Of a stretch of DNA of 64,000 nucleotides, positions 52,383 to 60,649 are shown piece by piece. Made by a program: the position numbers and the translations under genes. Below the pieces are notes generated by a model. The model made no database searches and was not told the DNA's origin. It worked only from the letters and a program-made list of their open reading frames with translations. The stretch is from Paenibacillus sp. J23TS9 (lineage in GTDB: Bacteria > Bacillota > Bacilli > Paenibacillales > Paenibacillaceae), in NCBI RefSeq assembly GCF_018403225.1, contig NZ_BOSG01000002.1:1-64000 (forward strand). Direction: 5' to 3'. Position 1 is the stretch's first letter; each line of letters opens with the position of its first letter.

Positions 52383-55097
52383 ATGACAGCAAAGGATCAG
52401 TTTAATACCGTCCGCAGTCTGGAAGTCGGCGGCAAAAGCTACCGCTACAACAGCCTGCAGGCTCTAGAAGAACAAGGACTCGGCAGCATTTCCAAACTCC
52501 CATTCTCCATTAAAGTACTTTTGGAAGCAGCAATTCGTCAATTCGACGGACGTGCGATTACCGAGGAGCATGTTAACCAATTGGCTAAATGGAACGAAGG
52601 TCTTGACCACAACAAGGAAATTCCTTTCATTCCTGCACGTATTGTCCTCCAGGACTTTACCGGCGTACCGGTCGTTGTAGACCTTGCAGCAATGCGCGAC
52701 ACCGTGAAGAAATCCGGCGGGGATCCGAAGAGTATCAACCCGCTCGTACCGGTTGATCTCGTGATTGACCACTCCGTTATGGTCGATGCGTTTGGCAATG
52801 GCGAAGCGCTGAACTATAACATGGAAGTTGAATTCGAACGCAACGAGGAACGTTACCGCTTCCTGCGCTGGGCTCAAACCGCATTCAACAACTTCCGTGC
52901 GGTGCCGCCAGCTACGGGTATCGTTCACCAGGTTAACCTGGAGTATCTCGCATCTGTTGCAGCAACCAAAACCATTGACGGTGAAACCGTCGTTTACCCT
53001 GACTCCCTCGTAGGTACGGACTCCCATACGACCATGATCAACGGTCTTGGCGTTGTGGGCTGGGGTGTAGGTGGTATCGAAGCCGAAGCAGGCATGCTCG
53101 GACAACCGCTGTACTTCGTAACGCCTGATGTTATCGGCTTCAAGCTGACAGGCAGCCTGACTGAAGGCTCGACAGCAACTGACCTTGCGCTGACGGTTAC
53201 AGAATTGCTGCGCAAAAAAGGCGTTGTCGGTAAATTCGTAGAATTCTTCGGCCCTGGCCTTTCCAACATCAGTCTGGCAGACCGCGCGACCGTAGCAAAT
53301 ATGGCACCGGAATACGGCGCAACCATCGGCTTCTTCCCGGTTGACAGCGAAACGCTGGCTTACCTGCGCAACACCGGCCGCTCCGATGAGCAAATCGAGC
53401 TGGTTGAAGCTTACTACAAAGCACAAAACATGTTCCGTACAGCAAACACAGAAGATCCTGAGTTTACGGATGTTATCGAACTCGATCTGGCTTCCGTTGT
53501 ACCGAGCCTTGCAGGACCTAAACGTCCGCAGGACCGCATTGAGCTGACGAACATGAAGCATGCCTTCAATGACATCGTCCGTACACCGATTGAAAAAGGC
53601 GGATACGGTCTGAGTGATGCCAAAATCGAAGAAAAAGTAACCGTTAAGCATAAAAACGGATCTACCAGTGAAATGGGTACGGGCGCGGTCGTGATCGCGG
53701 CAATTACAAGCTGTACCAATACTTCCAATCCGAGCGTTATGCTGGGCGCAGGTCTCCTGGCCAAAAAAGCGGTTGAACGTGGTCTGACTGTTCCTGGCTA
53801 TGTGAAGACCAGCTTGACACCAGGCTCTCTGGTTGTGACCGAGTACCTGAAAAAAGCTGATTTGCTGCATTCCCTGGAAGCTCTCGGCTTCTATGTAGCC
53901 GGCTACGGCTGTGCGACATGTATCGGTAACTCCGGTCCGCTGCCGGATGAAGTCAGCCAGGCAATTGCTGACAACGACATGACGGTAGCTGCCGTTCTGT
54001 CCGGTAACCGTAACTTTGAAGGCCGCGTCCATGCACAGGTTAAAGCCAACTACCTGGCTTCGCCTCCACTCGTGGTTGCATATGCGCTGGCAGGAACCGT
54101 AAACATCGATCTGCAAAACGATCCGATCGGTCATGACCAACAGGGCGAGCCTGTATATCTGAAAGATATCTGGCCATCTTCCGAAGAAATCAAAGAAGCG
54201 ATCAGCTTGTCCCTGAACGCGGAAATGTTCCGTCAGAAATATGCGAACGTATTTACGGCCAATGAACGCTGGAACGCGATTCCGGTTCCGGAGGGCGAAT
54301 TGTATGAGTGGGATGAAAACTCCACTTATATCCAAAACCCTCCGTTCTTCGAAAACCTGGGCACCGAGCTGAACGACATCAAGGATGTCAAAGACGCAAA
54401 CGTACTTGCCCTTCTGGGAGATTCCGTAACCACGGACCATATTTCTCCTGCCGGCAACATCTCGCCAACCAGCCCTGCAGGTCTCTACCTGAAAGAGCAT
54501 GGCGTAGAGCGCAAAGACTTTAACTCTTACGGTTCCCGTCGTGGTAACCATGAAGTGATGATGCGCGGCACATTCGCCAACATCCGGATCCGTAACCAGG
54601 TTGCCCCTGGAACCGAAGGTGGCGTAACCACTTACCTGCCTACGGATGAAGTGATGTCCATTTACGATGCTTCCATGAAGTATCAAAATGGTGACCGCAA
54701 CCTCGTCGTGATCGCAGGCAAGGAATACGGTACAGGAAGCTCCCGTGACTGGGCAGCAAAAGGTACTTTCCTCCTCGGCGTCAAAGCGGTTATCGCTGAG
54801 AGCTTCGAGCGTATCCACCGCAGTAACCTGGTTGGCATGGGCGTTCTCCCACTGCAGTTCCAGGAAGGCCATGGCTGGAAGAGCCTCGGTCTGACCGGCA
54901 GAGAAACCTTCGATATCGTTGGACTGAGCAATGACGTGAAGCCAGGTGAAAACCTGACCGTTATGGCAATCCGCGAAGACGGTACGAAGTTCGAATTCCC
55001 GGTAACTGCGCGTCTGGACAGCATGGTGGATGTGGACTACTACCACAACGGTGGTATTCTGCAAACGGTGCTTCGTCAAATGATCGCTAATCAATAA
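52383..55097 (+). CDS. acnA: Aconitate hydratase
   Basis: 904 residues, the usual AcnA/CitB length. It interconverts citrate and isocitrate in the TCA cycle; the apo form of such enzymes also binds RNA. The [4Fe-4S] ligands are Cys444 in TSCTNTSNP and Cys510/Cys513 in [10 protein letters not shown]. Also seen: [26 protein letters not shown] and the substrate-binding [10 protein letters not shown] near residue 780. The ATG at 52383 is 7 nt after AAGGAGG; longer readings are unlikely. Codon use is strongly biased, fitting high expression. Confidence 0.97.
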   Translation: MTAKDQFNTVRSLEVGGKSYRYNSLQALEEQGLGSISKLPFSIKVLLEAAIRQFDGRAITEEHVNQLAKWNEGLDHNKEIPFIPARIVLQDFTGVPVVVDLAAMRDTVKKSGGDPKSINPLVPVDLVIDHSVMVDAFGNGEALNYNMEVEFERNEERYRFLRWAQTAFNNFRAVPPATGIVHQVNLEYLASVAATKTIDGETVVYPDSLVGTDSHTTMINGLGVVGWGVGGIEAEAGMLGQPLYFVTPDVIGFKLTGSLTEGSTATDLALTVTELLRKKGVVGKFVEFFGPGLSNISLADRATVANMAPEYGATIGFFPVDSETLAYLRNTGRSDEQIELVEAYYKAQNMFRTANTEDPEFTDVIELDLASVVPSLAGPKRPQDRIELTNMKHAFNDIVRTPIEKGGYGLSDAKIEEKVTVKHKNGSTSEMGTGAVVIAAITSCTNTSNPSVMLGAGLLAKKAVERGLTVPGYVKTSLTPGSLVVTEYLKKADLLHSLEALGFYVAGYGCATCIGNSGPLPDEVSQAIADNDMTVAAVLSGNRNFEGRVHAQVKANYLASPPLVVAYALAGTVNIDLQNDPIGHDQQGEPVYLKDIWPSSEEIKEAISLSLNAEMFRQKYANVFTANERWNAIPVPEGELYEWDENSTYIQNPPFFENLGTELNDIKDVKDANVLALLGDSVTTDHISPAGNISPTSPAGLYLKEHGVERKDFNSYGSRRGNHEVMMRGTFANIRIRNQVAPGTEGGVTTYLPTDEVMSIYDASMKYQNGDRNLVVIAGKEYGTGSSRDWAAKGTFLLGVKAVIAESFERIHRSNLVGMGVLPLQFQEGHGWKSLGLTGRETFDIVGLSNDVKPGENLTVMAIREDGTKFEFPVTARLDSMVDVDYYHNGGILQTVLRQMIANQ

Positions 55098-55125
55098 TCC
55101 GTCTAAAGAATTACGATTCAAATAG

Positions 55126-55175
55126 AAAAAGGCGTTCCTGAGCCATGGAAGTGGCTCAAGAAGCGCCTTTTTTTG
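55126..55175. terminator. Bidirectional terminator after acnA
   Basis: AAAAAGGCG plus TTCCTGAGCC pairs with GGCTCAAGAA plus GCGCCTTTTTT. It also lies just after the stop codon of the convergent gene at 55184. Confidence 0.85.
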
Positions 55176-55183
55176 TTGTCTGT

Positions 55184-56164
55184 CTATCGCAAGCCAATGT
55201 TATCAAAACGGTTGTCGATCCGCTCTTGCATAAACGTTTTGATGTGGTCGATTGCCCGTTGCTCCGCACGCTGCGCTCCATCAAACAAGTGAACAAGACT
55301 TTGGATACGCAGCTCATCTGTTAATTCCGTTAAGCATCCATGCTCGGTCATCATCTCTGCCACCGCATGAAAAGAAATCGCTGCCTCACGGTAAGCTTCC
55401 GCTGCAGCACCAAGCTCAGGCCAGAAGGATTGCAAAATATCCATATACTCACTGATATCCCCCTTGGCAGCTGCATAACACCGGAAAGTTTCATAAGCCT
55501 GACGCGGCTCGAAGTCATGGTTTATTAATGCCTGCTTGATGGCTTCATAGGCTTCCGACCCGCAGGCATATTCGATTTCAGGCAGCATGATATCATGCGT
55601 TTCCCACTTGTATACAGCCTGCACGAGCGATTCCTTATATACTTCAACGGGGTCCAGCTTAATCCGCCCTTCAAATACCTGGTAGTACCAGTAAGGAGAA
55701 CGGTTGATTCCAAACTCTCCATACGGTATCCGCTGCGTACCAAGACCGGCACCATCATCATAATAAAGCATTCCCTCATCATCATCATAGCCAGTGGCAA
55801 TCACGAAACGTTCCTTCCAGAATACCGCTCCGATCCCCCGATCAATCGAAGCCTTCACATCGAATAACGCCTGATTTTGATACAACGGAAAGGTTGGTTG
55901 AAATGAAAAACCTGCAGATTGTGAAGCCGTCACACCTACAAAATCCGCAGCAAGGAAATTTTCAGCCATCCAGTTGTATGCGGTTGCCGATTCAGAGGTT
56001 AGCCGCCGATTGACCACGAACCGGAAGCCGGTTACGGTCATTCCGGACAATACCGCCTTGGAATACGACGTTAACCCTGAATAAGCCAGAACTGCATGCA
56101 TTGCGTCGATATAGGATCTGGAATCGATTGTCATGTGCAATCCCCTAAGCAGCATTTTCCCCAT
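55184..56164 (-). CDS. Uncharacterised protein, paralogue of next gene
   Basis: 326 residues, no membrane segment or signal peptide. It shares with the gene at 56185 the order of blocks: a SYIDAMHAVLAYSGL-type helix near the N-terminus, LSGMTVTGFRFVVNRRL, a SIDRGIGAVFW segment, ATGYDDDEGMLYYDDG and PYWYYQVF, then a helical C-terminal half. The first half resembles papain/C39-like or BtrH-type folds in layout, but the place of the usual catalytic Cys is occupied by other residues; this resemblance is inference. The start may be at an internal ATG (codon 11). Third gene of an operon after a WYL regulator. Confidence 0.75.
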   Translation of the reverse strand: MGKMLLRGLHMTIDSRSYIDAMHAVLAYSGLTSYSKAVLSGMTVTGFRFVVNRRLTSESATAYNWMAENFLAADFVGVTASQSAGFSFQPTFPLYQNQALFDVKASIDRGIGAVFWKERFVIATGYDDDEGMLYYDDGAGLGTQRIPYGEFGINRSPYWYYQVFEGRIKLDPVEVYKESLVQAVYKWETHDIMLPEIEYACGSEAYEAIKQALINHDFEPRQAYETFRCYAAAKGDISEYMDILQSFWPELGAAAEAYREAAISFHAVAEMMTEHGCLTELTDELRIQSLVHLFDGAQRAEQRAIDHIKTFMQERIDNRFDNIGLR

Positions 56165-56184
56165 ATCTTCTCCCCCTATTTGCC

Positions 56185-57183
56185 TTACCTTGCGGAACTA
56201 AGCCCCCACCGGGGAACCGTTGAACGGTTCAAATCCGGATACCGTCCCGAAATACTACGAAAAGTACGCATCGCATGCTCCTCCAATTCTTTAGCCTCTG
56301 TCAGCATTTCAACCAGAGAAGGGATATCGCTGCGGTTAATTGCTCTGTTCTCGGAACCACAGCTGATCCATGACTCCAAGCCTGTGGATAAATCTGCAAG
56401 TTGTTCATACATCATGAGCGCTTCTTCCAATTCAGGAAAAAACAATCTTGCTTCACGCAAAAATAGCATGATCTCCCTTCTGGAGCCCCGGTATGTATCT
56501 AAAATATAAACCGCCCCATACGCATCATAATCTCCTTGCTCCAGCGCCTGGATCAAATACGAGTAGGCCATTCTCCCGGAAGCAATGCTGCGATCCGGTA
56601 ACACTGAATAAGGAGCTTCCCAGTCATCCAGTGCCATACGGATTGCTTCAAGCACCATATCTTCGGCCGGAATCTTCACCTTTCCCCCAAAAATCTGCGC
56701 ATACCAAAAAGGCGTGAAATTCAGCCCGAAATTATCATACAGCACAATCCCGCTTTCCCCGGAGCTACCATCCTGCACATAAAAAATTCGATCATCATCA
56801 TCGTAACCGTAAATGACTCCGAATTCAGGAATCCAGTAAATCGCTCCGATTCCTTGGTCAAGGCTCGATTTAATCCATTGAACAGCATCCTGTTGATAGC
56901 TCTGAAAAGTAGGATGCCTTGTCCGGCCTGCATCCGTTACCGTAAATACCCCTAGGCTGTCGGCAGCGCGTTTATGAACCGTCCCCCATTGTCCGTATGC
57001 CGTAACGGAGTGCGGCCGCAGCCGTTCGTGTACCGTGAATATAAAGGCCATACCGCTCAGTGCGGAGAGCATATACTTAGGCCCCGTAAATAGCCCTGCT
57101 GCAGTAAGAATCGCATACATACTATCTGTAAAAGTCTTCGATTCTCTTTTCATGACCAGATCATGAAGAATCACGTTAGACAA
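56185..57183 (-). CDS. Uncharacterised protein, paralogue of previous gene
   Basis: 332 residues from a TTG at 57183, 7 nt after GGAGG and overlapping the WYL gene's end by 13 nt; an ATG at 57210 lacks a ribosome site. Blocks shared with its neighbour: DSMYAILTAAGL, LSGMAFIFTVHERL, SLDQGIGAIYW, IYGYDDDDRIFYVQDG and PFWYAQIF. The C-terminal half is all-helical with many acidic residues. No catalytic triad is evident. The tandem duplication and shared operon suggest the two act together or as alternative binding partners. Function unknown. Confidence 0.75.
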   Translation of the reverse strand: MSNVILHDLVMKRESKTFTDSMYAILTAAGLFTGPKYMLSALSGMAFIFTVHERLRPHSVTAYGQWGTVHKRAADSLGVFTVTDAGRTRHPTFQSYQQDAVQWIKSSLDQGIGAIYWIPEFGVIYGYDDDDRIFYVQDGSSGESGIVLYDNFGLNFTPFWYAQIFGGKVKIPAEDMVLEAIRMALDDWEAPYSVLPDRSIASGRMAYSYLIQALEQGDYDAYGAVYILDTYRGSRREIMLFLREARLFFPELEEALMMYEQLADLSTGLESWISCGSENRAINRSDIPSLVEMLTEAKELEEHAMRTFRSISGRYPDLNRSTVPRWGLSSAR

Positions 57184-58097
57184 GACGGCTCCTCCTCTCC
57201 ATTTAAGCATCTCAATACCTGCTCACACCGAGCCTGCAGCTTTACCTTCAGCCATCTGGGCGAATCCAGCCTCCGCCATGGTTCATGCAGAAGCTGCTGC
57301 ATGAACGAATCGGCGTCATAAAATTCAATATCATAAAGAAGCTCGCCCGCAGGCCGTGCAGGATATCCATTCCATGTGTTTCCTTGAAGTCCTGTATCCA
57401 GCTTGAGTCTTGCCGTAAAAGGCTTTATGGCTGGAAGTCCAGGATGCTCACAGGTACCCTCCGGCTCTTCTGCTGCATCGAAAACATGGGCAGTCACATG
57501 CAAGCTCACAATGCTGTCCAGCCTGAAGAGCTGCTGCCTGCTACCGTCTGTACTGTTGCAGGCTGCGACATAATCGGCATTATATTTGGAAACCAGCTGC
57601 ACCGGACAAATATCCAGACGGCTTTCCTGGGCCTCATGCCTGTAGTGGATATGTACGATCCTCTTGTGTGAAATGGCAAACGAGAGCTGTCCGCTGTATT
57701 GAATCAGGCGTGGATTCGCCTCAAATACCGGCAGGCGGTTTAGCGTTTCCGGTTTTTCCTCTCCTGTAAACCTGCTGAGCAGATGCGCGACCCGTTGAAC
57801 ACTGGATGGGTGATCACTGCTGAACTGGCCGTATTTCCGCGCCAAAAACTTCAGTACTTCCTTCTCTTCTTCCGTCATATATAAATGCGGCAGCACATAT
57901 GTTTTATCTTCGTAGCAGTAACCGCGGTGCTTGGCTATGTAGAGAAGCGGAGCCCGCAGGGAGACCGCCAGGTACTCGATATCCCGCTGCGCCTGCCTCC
58001 TGGATATTTCAAACTGGAGGGCAATATCCTTGCTGCTCGGATAATGCCCTTCCCTGATCCGCTGGTCAAACCAGTGAATTCTATGCATGTTGCTCAT
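57171..58097 (-). CDS. WYL-domain transcriptional regulator
   Basis: 308 residues. N-terminal winged helix (about 5-65): YPSSKDIALQFEISRRQAQRDIEYL. A WYL-type ligand domain follows (about 140-225) with SFAISHKRIVHIHYRHEAQE and RLDICPVQLVSKYNADYVAACN, and a WCX-like C-terminal part (about 230-300). In WYL proteins this pocket often senses nucleotides or nucleic acid. It leads an operon with two paralogous unknown proteins, which it probably controls. Confidence 0.85.
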   Translation of the reverse strand: MSNMHRIHWFDQRIREGHYPSSKDIALQFEISRRQAQRDIEYLAVSLRAPLLYIAKHRGYCYEDKTYVLPHLYMTEEEKEVLKFLARKYGQFSSDHPSSVQRVAHLLSRFTGEEKPETLNRLPVFEANPRLIQYSGQLSFAISHKRIVHIHYRHEAQESRLDICPVQLVSKYNADYVAACNSTDGSRQQLFRLDSIVSLHVTAHVFDAAEEPEGTCEHPGLPAIKPFTARLKLDTGLQGNTWNGYPARPAGELLYDIEFYDADSFMQQLLHEPWRRLDSPRWLKVKLQARCEQVLRCLNGEEEPSCLT

Positions 58098-58232
58098 ATG
58101 TCGGCCGCCCTCCTATCGTACTTGGAACCCTGCAGCTTCTATTGAAGCATCTGCAGGCCTTGGGATTCAAGCCATTTTTTTACACCCGATACTTACCAGC
58201 TCATGCTGGAACTTGGCTCCGGTACCGGACCT

Positions 58233-58433
58233 TCAGTCTTTACCATAAACTGTCGCAGCATCGACTCTCTCTTGAACGGCATTAAAACATTTCTTGCATA
58301 CCTTGAGCGATGAACCGTCCGTAGTGGTACGCGTATACAGCAGCTTGATCCGTTTACTGTCACAAACGGGACATGTTCCTCGGCCTCTGGATGGGAGACT
58401 CCAGAGAATACGTCCTCTTTTGGTTTTTGCCAT
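58233..58433 (-). CDS. Small zinc-ribbon protein
   Basis: 66 residues with two CxxC pairs, Cys21/Cys24 (CPVC) and Cys46/Cys49 (CKKC), spaced as in a zinc ribbon; the N-terminus is basic (MAKTKRGRILW). Such small proteins often bind nucleic acid or a ribosomal partner. GAGGTTG lies 9 nt before the ATG. Function unknown. Confidence 0.8.
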   Translation of the reverse strand: MAKTKRGRILWSLPSRGRGTCPVCDSKRIKLLYTRTTTDGSSLKVCKKCFNAVQERVDAATVYGKD

Positions 58434-58620
58434 TGTTTTTTCAACCTCATTTCAATAATTGTTCCTGGTTACATGACCATTATATGGCATGCGGTATGAC
58501 ATAAAGTGTCGTAGCAATATCCTTTTTTCCGGAGCTGGATCTTCGGTCCTATACTCATCCATCAGCCCTAAAATCACATGACCATTCTCCCAAAATCCAG
58601 ATATTCCGTTTAAGAAAAGA

Positions 58621-58728
58621 ATGAGGCGGGTAAAGAAAATAAGAGCCGATCAACAAGATCACGCTACTGCATACATAAGCTTTAAGGACGAAGAATTAGA
58701 GGACCTGCAAGAGGAGGAGAGAAATTGA
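58621..58728 (+). CDS. Possible 35-residue ORF, coupled to next
   Basis: ATG at 58621 opens a 35-codon frame for a highly charged peptide (starts MRRVKKIRADQQ, ends acidic) whose stop TGA shares its last base with the next ATG. Its ribosome site is weak (AAGAAAAGA directly before). The rest of 58434-58620 shows nothing I can support. Confidence 0.4.
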   Translation: MRRVKKIRADQQDHATAYISFKDEELEDLQEEERN

Positions 58729-58868
58729 TGAACGTTCCGCAAATGATGCCCTTTCACCATGCCTATCCAAGACCCCAGGTCACTGCAGTGCAGAAGAAGG
58801 ATAACTCCATCGATAAGCCATTGACCTTCAAAGAGGTTCTTACGGAGAAATTAAATCAAAAGCGTTAA
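58728..58868 (+). CDS. Possible 46-residue protein
   Basis: 46 codons with an excellent ribosome site (GAGGAGGAGAG, 6 nt before the ATG) and a terminator about 70 nt after the stop. The N-terminus MNVPQMMPFHHAYPRPQ is His/Pro/Met-rich, the C-terminus KPLTFKEVLTEKLNQKR is an amphipathic basic helix. I do not recognise the family. Confidence 0.6.
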   Translation: MNVPQMMPFHHAYPRPQVTAVQKKDNSIDKPLTFKEVLTEKLNQKR

Positions 58869-58936
58869 CGAAAAGATGAAGCGCACATATCCCTCCTTAT
58901 GAGTGGCCCCCCTTCCACCCATAAGATTCATATTGT

Positions 58937-58973
58937 AAAAGAGCGTCTGCATTTGGCAGTCGCTCTTTTTTTA
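58937..58973 (+). terminator. Terminator after the small ORF pair
   Basis: AAAGAGCGTCTGC pairs with GGCAGTCGCTCTTT (a T-T mismatch inside) and is followed by TTTT. Confidence 0.8.
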
Positions 58974-58994
58974 TGTACGCGCATCTTTTGTCTA

Positions 58995-59039
58995 TTTACA
59001 TGATATCGTTCTATCTGTTATATTTGTAGTATAACAGAT
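58995..59039 (+). promoter_or_regulatory. GntR promoter with perfect palindromic operator
   Basis: TTTACA (58995-59000), an 18-bp spacer and TATATT (59019-59024). The palindrome ATCTGTTATA-N7-TATAACAGAT (59013-59039), with 10-bp arms that match perfectly, covers the -10 box and start point; it is the expected site for the GntR protein encoded next. Confidence 0.7.
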
Positions 59040-59077
59040 CAATCATTAAAATTTATTGCTGAAAGAAGGACCGTCCT

Positions 59078-59476
59078 ATGATCATCCGTCTGGATATGCA
59101 GTCAGATCTCCCCATATATACGCAGCTGATGAACCAGATAATTGAAGGCATTGCCGGCGGTGAACTCAAGCCGGGAGAAGACCTGCCCTCCGTGCGGAGC
59201 CTGGCTTCGGATATCGGCGTCAACCTGCATACCATTAACAAGGCTTACACATTGCTGAAGCAGGAAGGTTTTATTCAAATACACCGGCAAAAAGGAGTCG
59301 TTGTTAATCCGGAGGGCATGCCTGGCATAACCCCCGAGTATGAACAAAAGCAGGCCGAACAGCTCAGACCGATGATCGCTGAGTCCATCTGCCGGAGCAT
59401 GGACAAAGAGCGCCTGCTCCAAATCGTAGAATCGCTTTATGATGACATTTTACACGGTGAAAAGGAGAATGCGTAA
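59078..59476 (+). CDS. GntR family regulator, short YtrA type
   Basis: 132 residues: an N-terminal GntR winged helix (PIYTQLMNQIIEGIAGGELKPGEDLPSVRSLA, then VNLHTINKAYTLLKQEGFI) and a short helical dimerisation tail, as in the YtrA subgroup. Its stop overlaps the next gene's ATG (TAATG), so the two are coupled. It most likely represses this operon through the palindrome at its promoter. Confidence 0.92.
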   Translation: MIIRLDMQSDLPIYTQLMNQIIEGIAGGELKPGEDLPSVRSLASDIGVNLHTINKAYTLLKQEGFIQIHRQKGVVVNPEGMPGITPEYEQKQAEQLRPMIAESICRSMDKERLLQIVESLYDDILHGEKENA

Positions 59477-60570
59477 TGTTCTGGATATCCGCTTTAATGA
59501 CTGTTGTCATGTTCATCCCCATCTCCATCACAATGATTGCCATGCCATTTCTCAGCAGGGAAACGGTTAGCTTCGGCATATCGGTCAGCGAGGAGATGTA
59601 CCACAGTCCGCAGCTCCGCCAGATGCGGAAGCAATACGCCTGGATCAGCGGCATCCTCTATACCCTGCTGCTTCTGGCATGCCTGCTCGTCCTGCTGGGA
59701 ACTGACGAAAAAGGCCTGGCATACGTCCTGTCGTCATATATCACTGTAGTGATCGTTTGTTCCGCAGTTATCAATCTGACATATTATCTGAAGATGAAAA
59801 AAGTGAAATCATCCTTGCCTCCGGCCACATTGAAAACTGGCAAAATTGCGATTGATACGAAATTCCGCAGCCGCAAAATGACGATTTCAAACAAATGGTA
59901 TGTGCTTCATCTTGGCGTTATGCTGATCAGTACCATTCTGGCGCTCGTATATTACGACCGTTTCCCTGCCAATCTTCCCATGAAGTTCGATTGGCAGGGT
60001 GAGGTGACCCGTTCCGCCGCCAAGTCCATCCGGACCGTGCTGGGACCCAACCTGATGCAGCTGGTCATGATTGCCCTCTTTATATTCATCAACCGGATGA
60101 TTCTCAAAAGCAAACAGCAGATCAATCCGGATCACCCGGAACAATCGGTTCAGCGGAATGCCGTCTTCCGTCTCAGATGGTCCATGTTCTGCGCAGTGGC
60201 CGCCATGATGATGGTGCTTCTGCTTTCGTTTGTCCAGCTGAATATGATATTTGAACTGCATGCAAGCATCGTATTGCTAGTTACGCTGCTGATGCCCTCT
60301 CTGATCGTCGTTATGGCTTTGATCCTCTCCTTTACCACAGGCCAGGGAGGCCGTCGCATCGGGCATCCATTGAGTACGGGCACCTCCGCCTTCGGCGATG
60401 ACCGCTTCTGGAAGCTGGGCTTCATCTATTTTAATCCCGGTGACCCGGCCCTGTTTGTAGAAAAACGGATGGGGATCGGCTGGACAGTGAACTTCGCCCG
60501 TCCTACGGCCTGGATGGTATTTGTAATTACGTTGCTTGTGATCACTGCCGTTGGCTTTTTTGCAGGGTAA
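59476..60570 (+). CDS. DUF1648/DUF5808 membrane protein
   Basis: 364 residues with about seven membrane segments. DUF1648 signature YDRFPANLPMKFDWQG (about 158-173) and a C-terminal DUF5808-like block WKLGFIYFNPGDPALFVEKR (about 313-332). SdpI, which protects against a toxic peptide, has a DUF1648-type segment, so a role in envelope stress or peptide immunity is possible but unproven. Controlled by the GntR protein encoded directly before it. Confidence 0.82.
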   Translation: MFWISALMTVVMFIPISITMIAMPFLSRETVSFGISVSEEMYHSPQLRQMRKQYAWISGILYTLLLLACLLVLLGTDEKGLAYVLSSYITVVIVCSAVINLTYYLKMKKVKSSLPPATLKTGKIAIDTKFRSRKMTISNKWYVLHLGVMLISTILALVYYDRFPANLPMKFDWQGEVTRSAAKSIRTVLGPNLMQLVMIALFIFINRMILKSKQQINPDHPEQSVQRNAVFRLRWSMFCAVAAMMMVLLLSFVQLNMIFELHASIVLLVTLLMPSLIVVMALILSFTTGQGGRRIGHPLSTGTSAFGDDRFWKLGFIYFNPGDPALFVEKRMGIGWTVNFARPTAWMVFVITLLVITAVGFFAG

Positions 60571-60649
60571 TATACTTTCCCTGAAGTGAAGTTGCAGGAT
60601 AGGAAAAATAAAAGAGACCTTAAACGTCTCTCGAGGAGGATTTTATATC

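Noticed and set aside
52464-55121. An 885-codon open frame on the strand opposite aconitase
   Set aside because: It mirrors a highly expressed GC-rich gene, has no family resemblance or ribosome site, and the aconitase motifs on the plus strand are complete.
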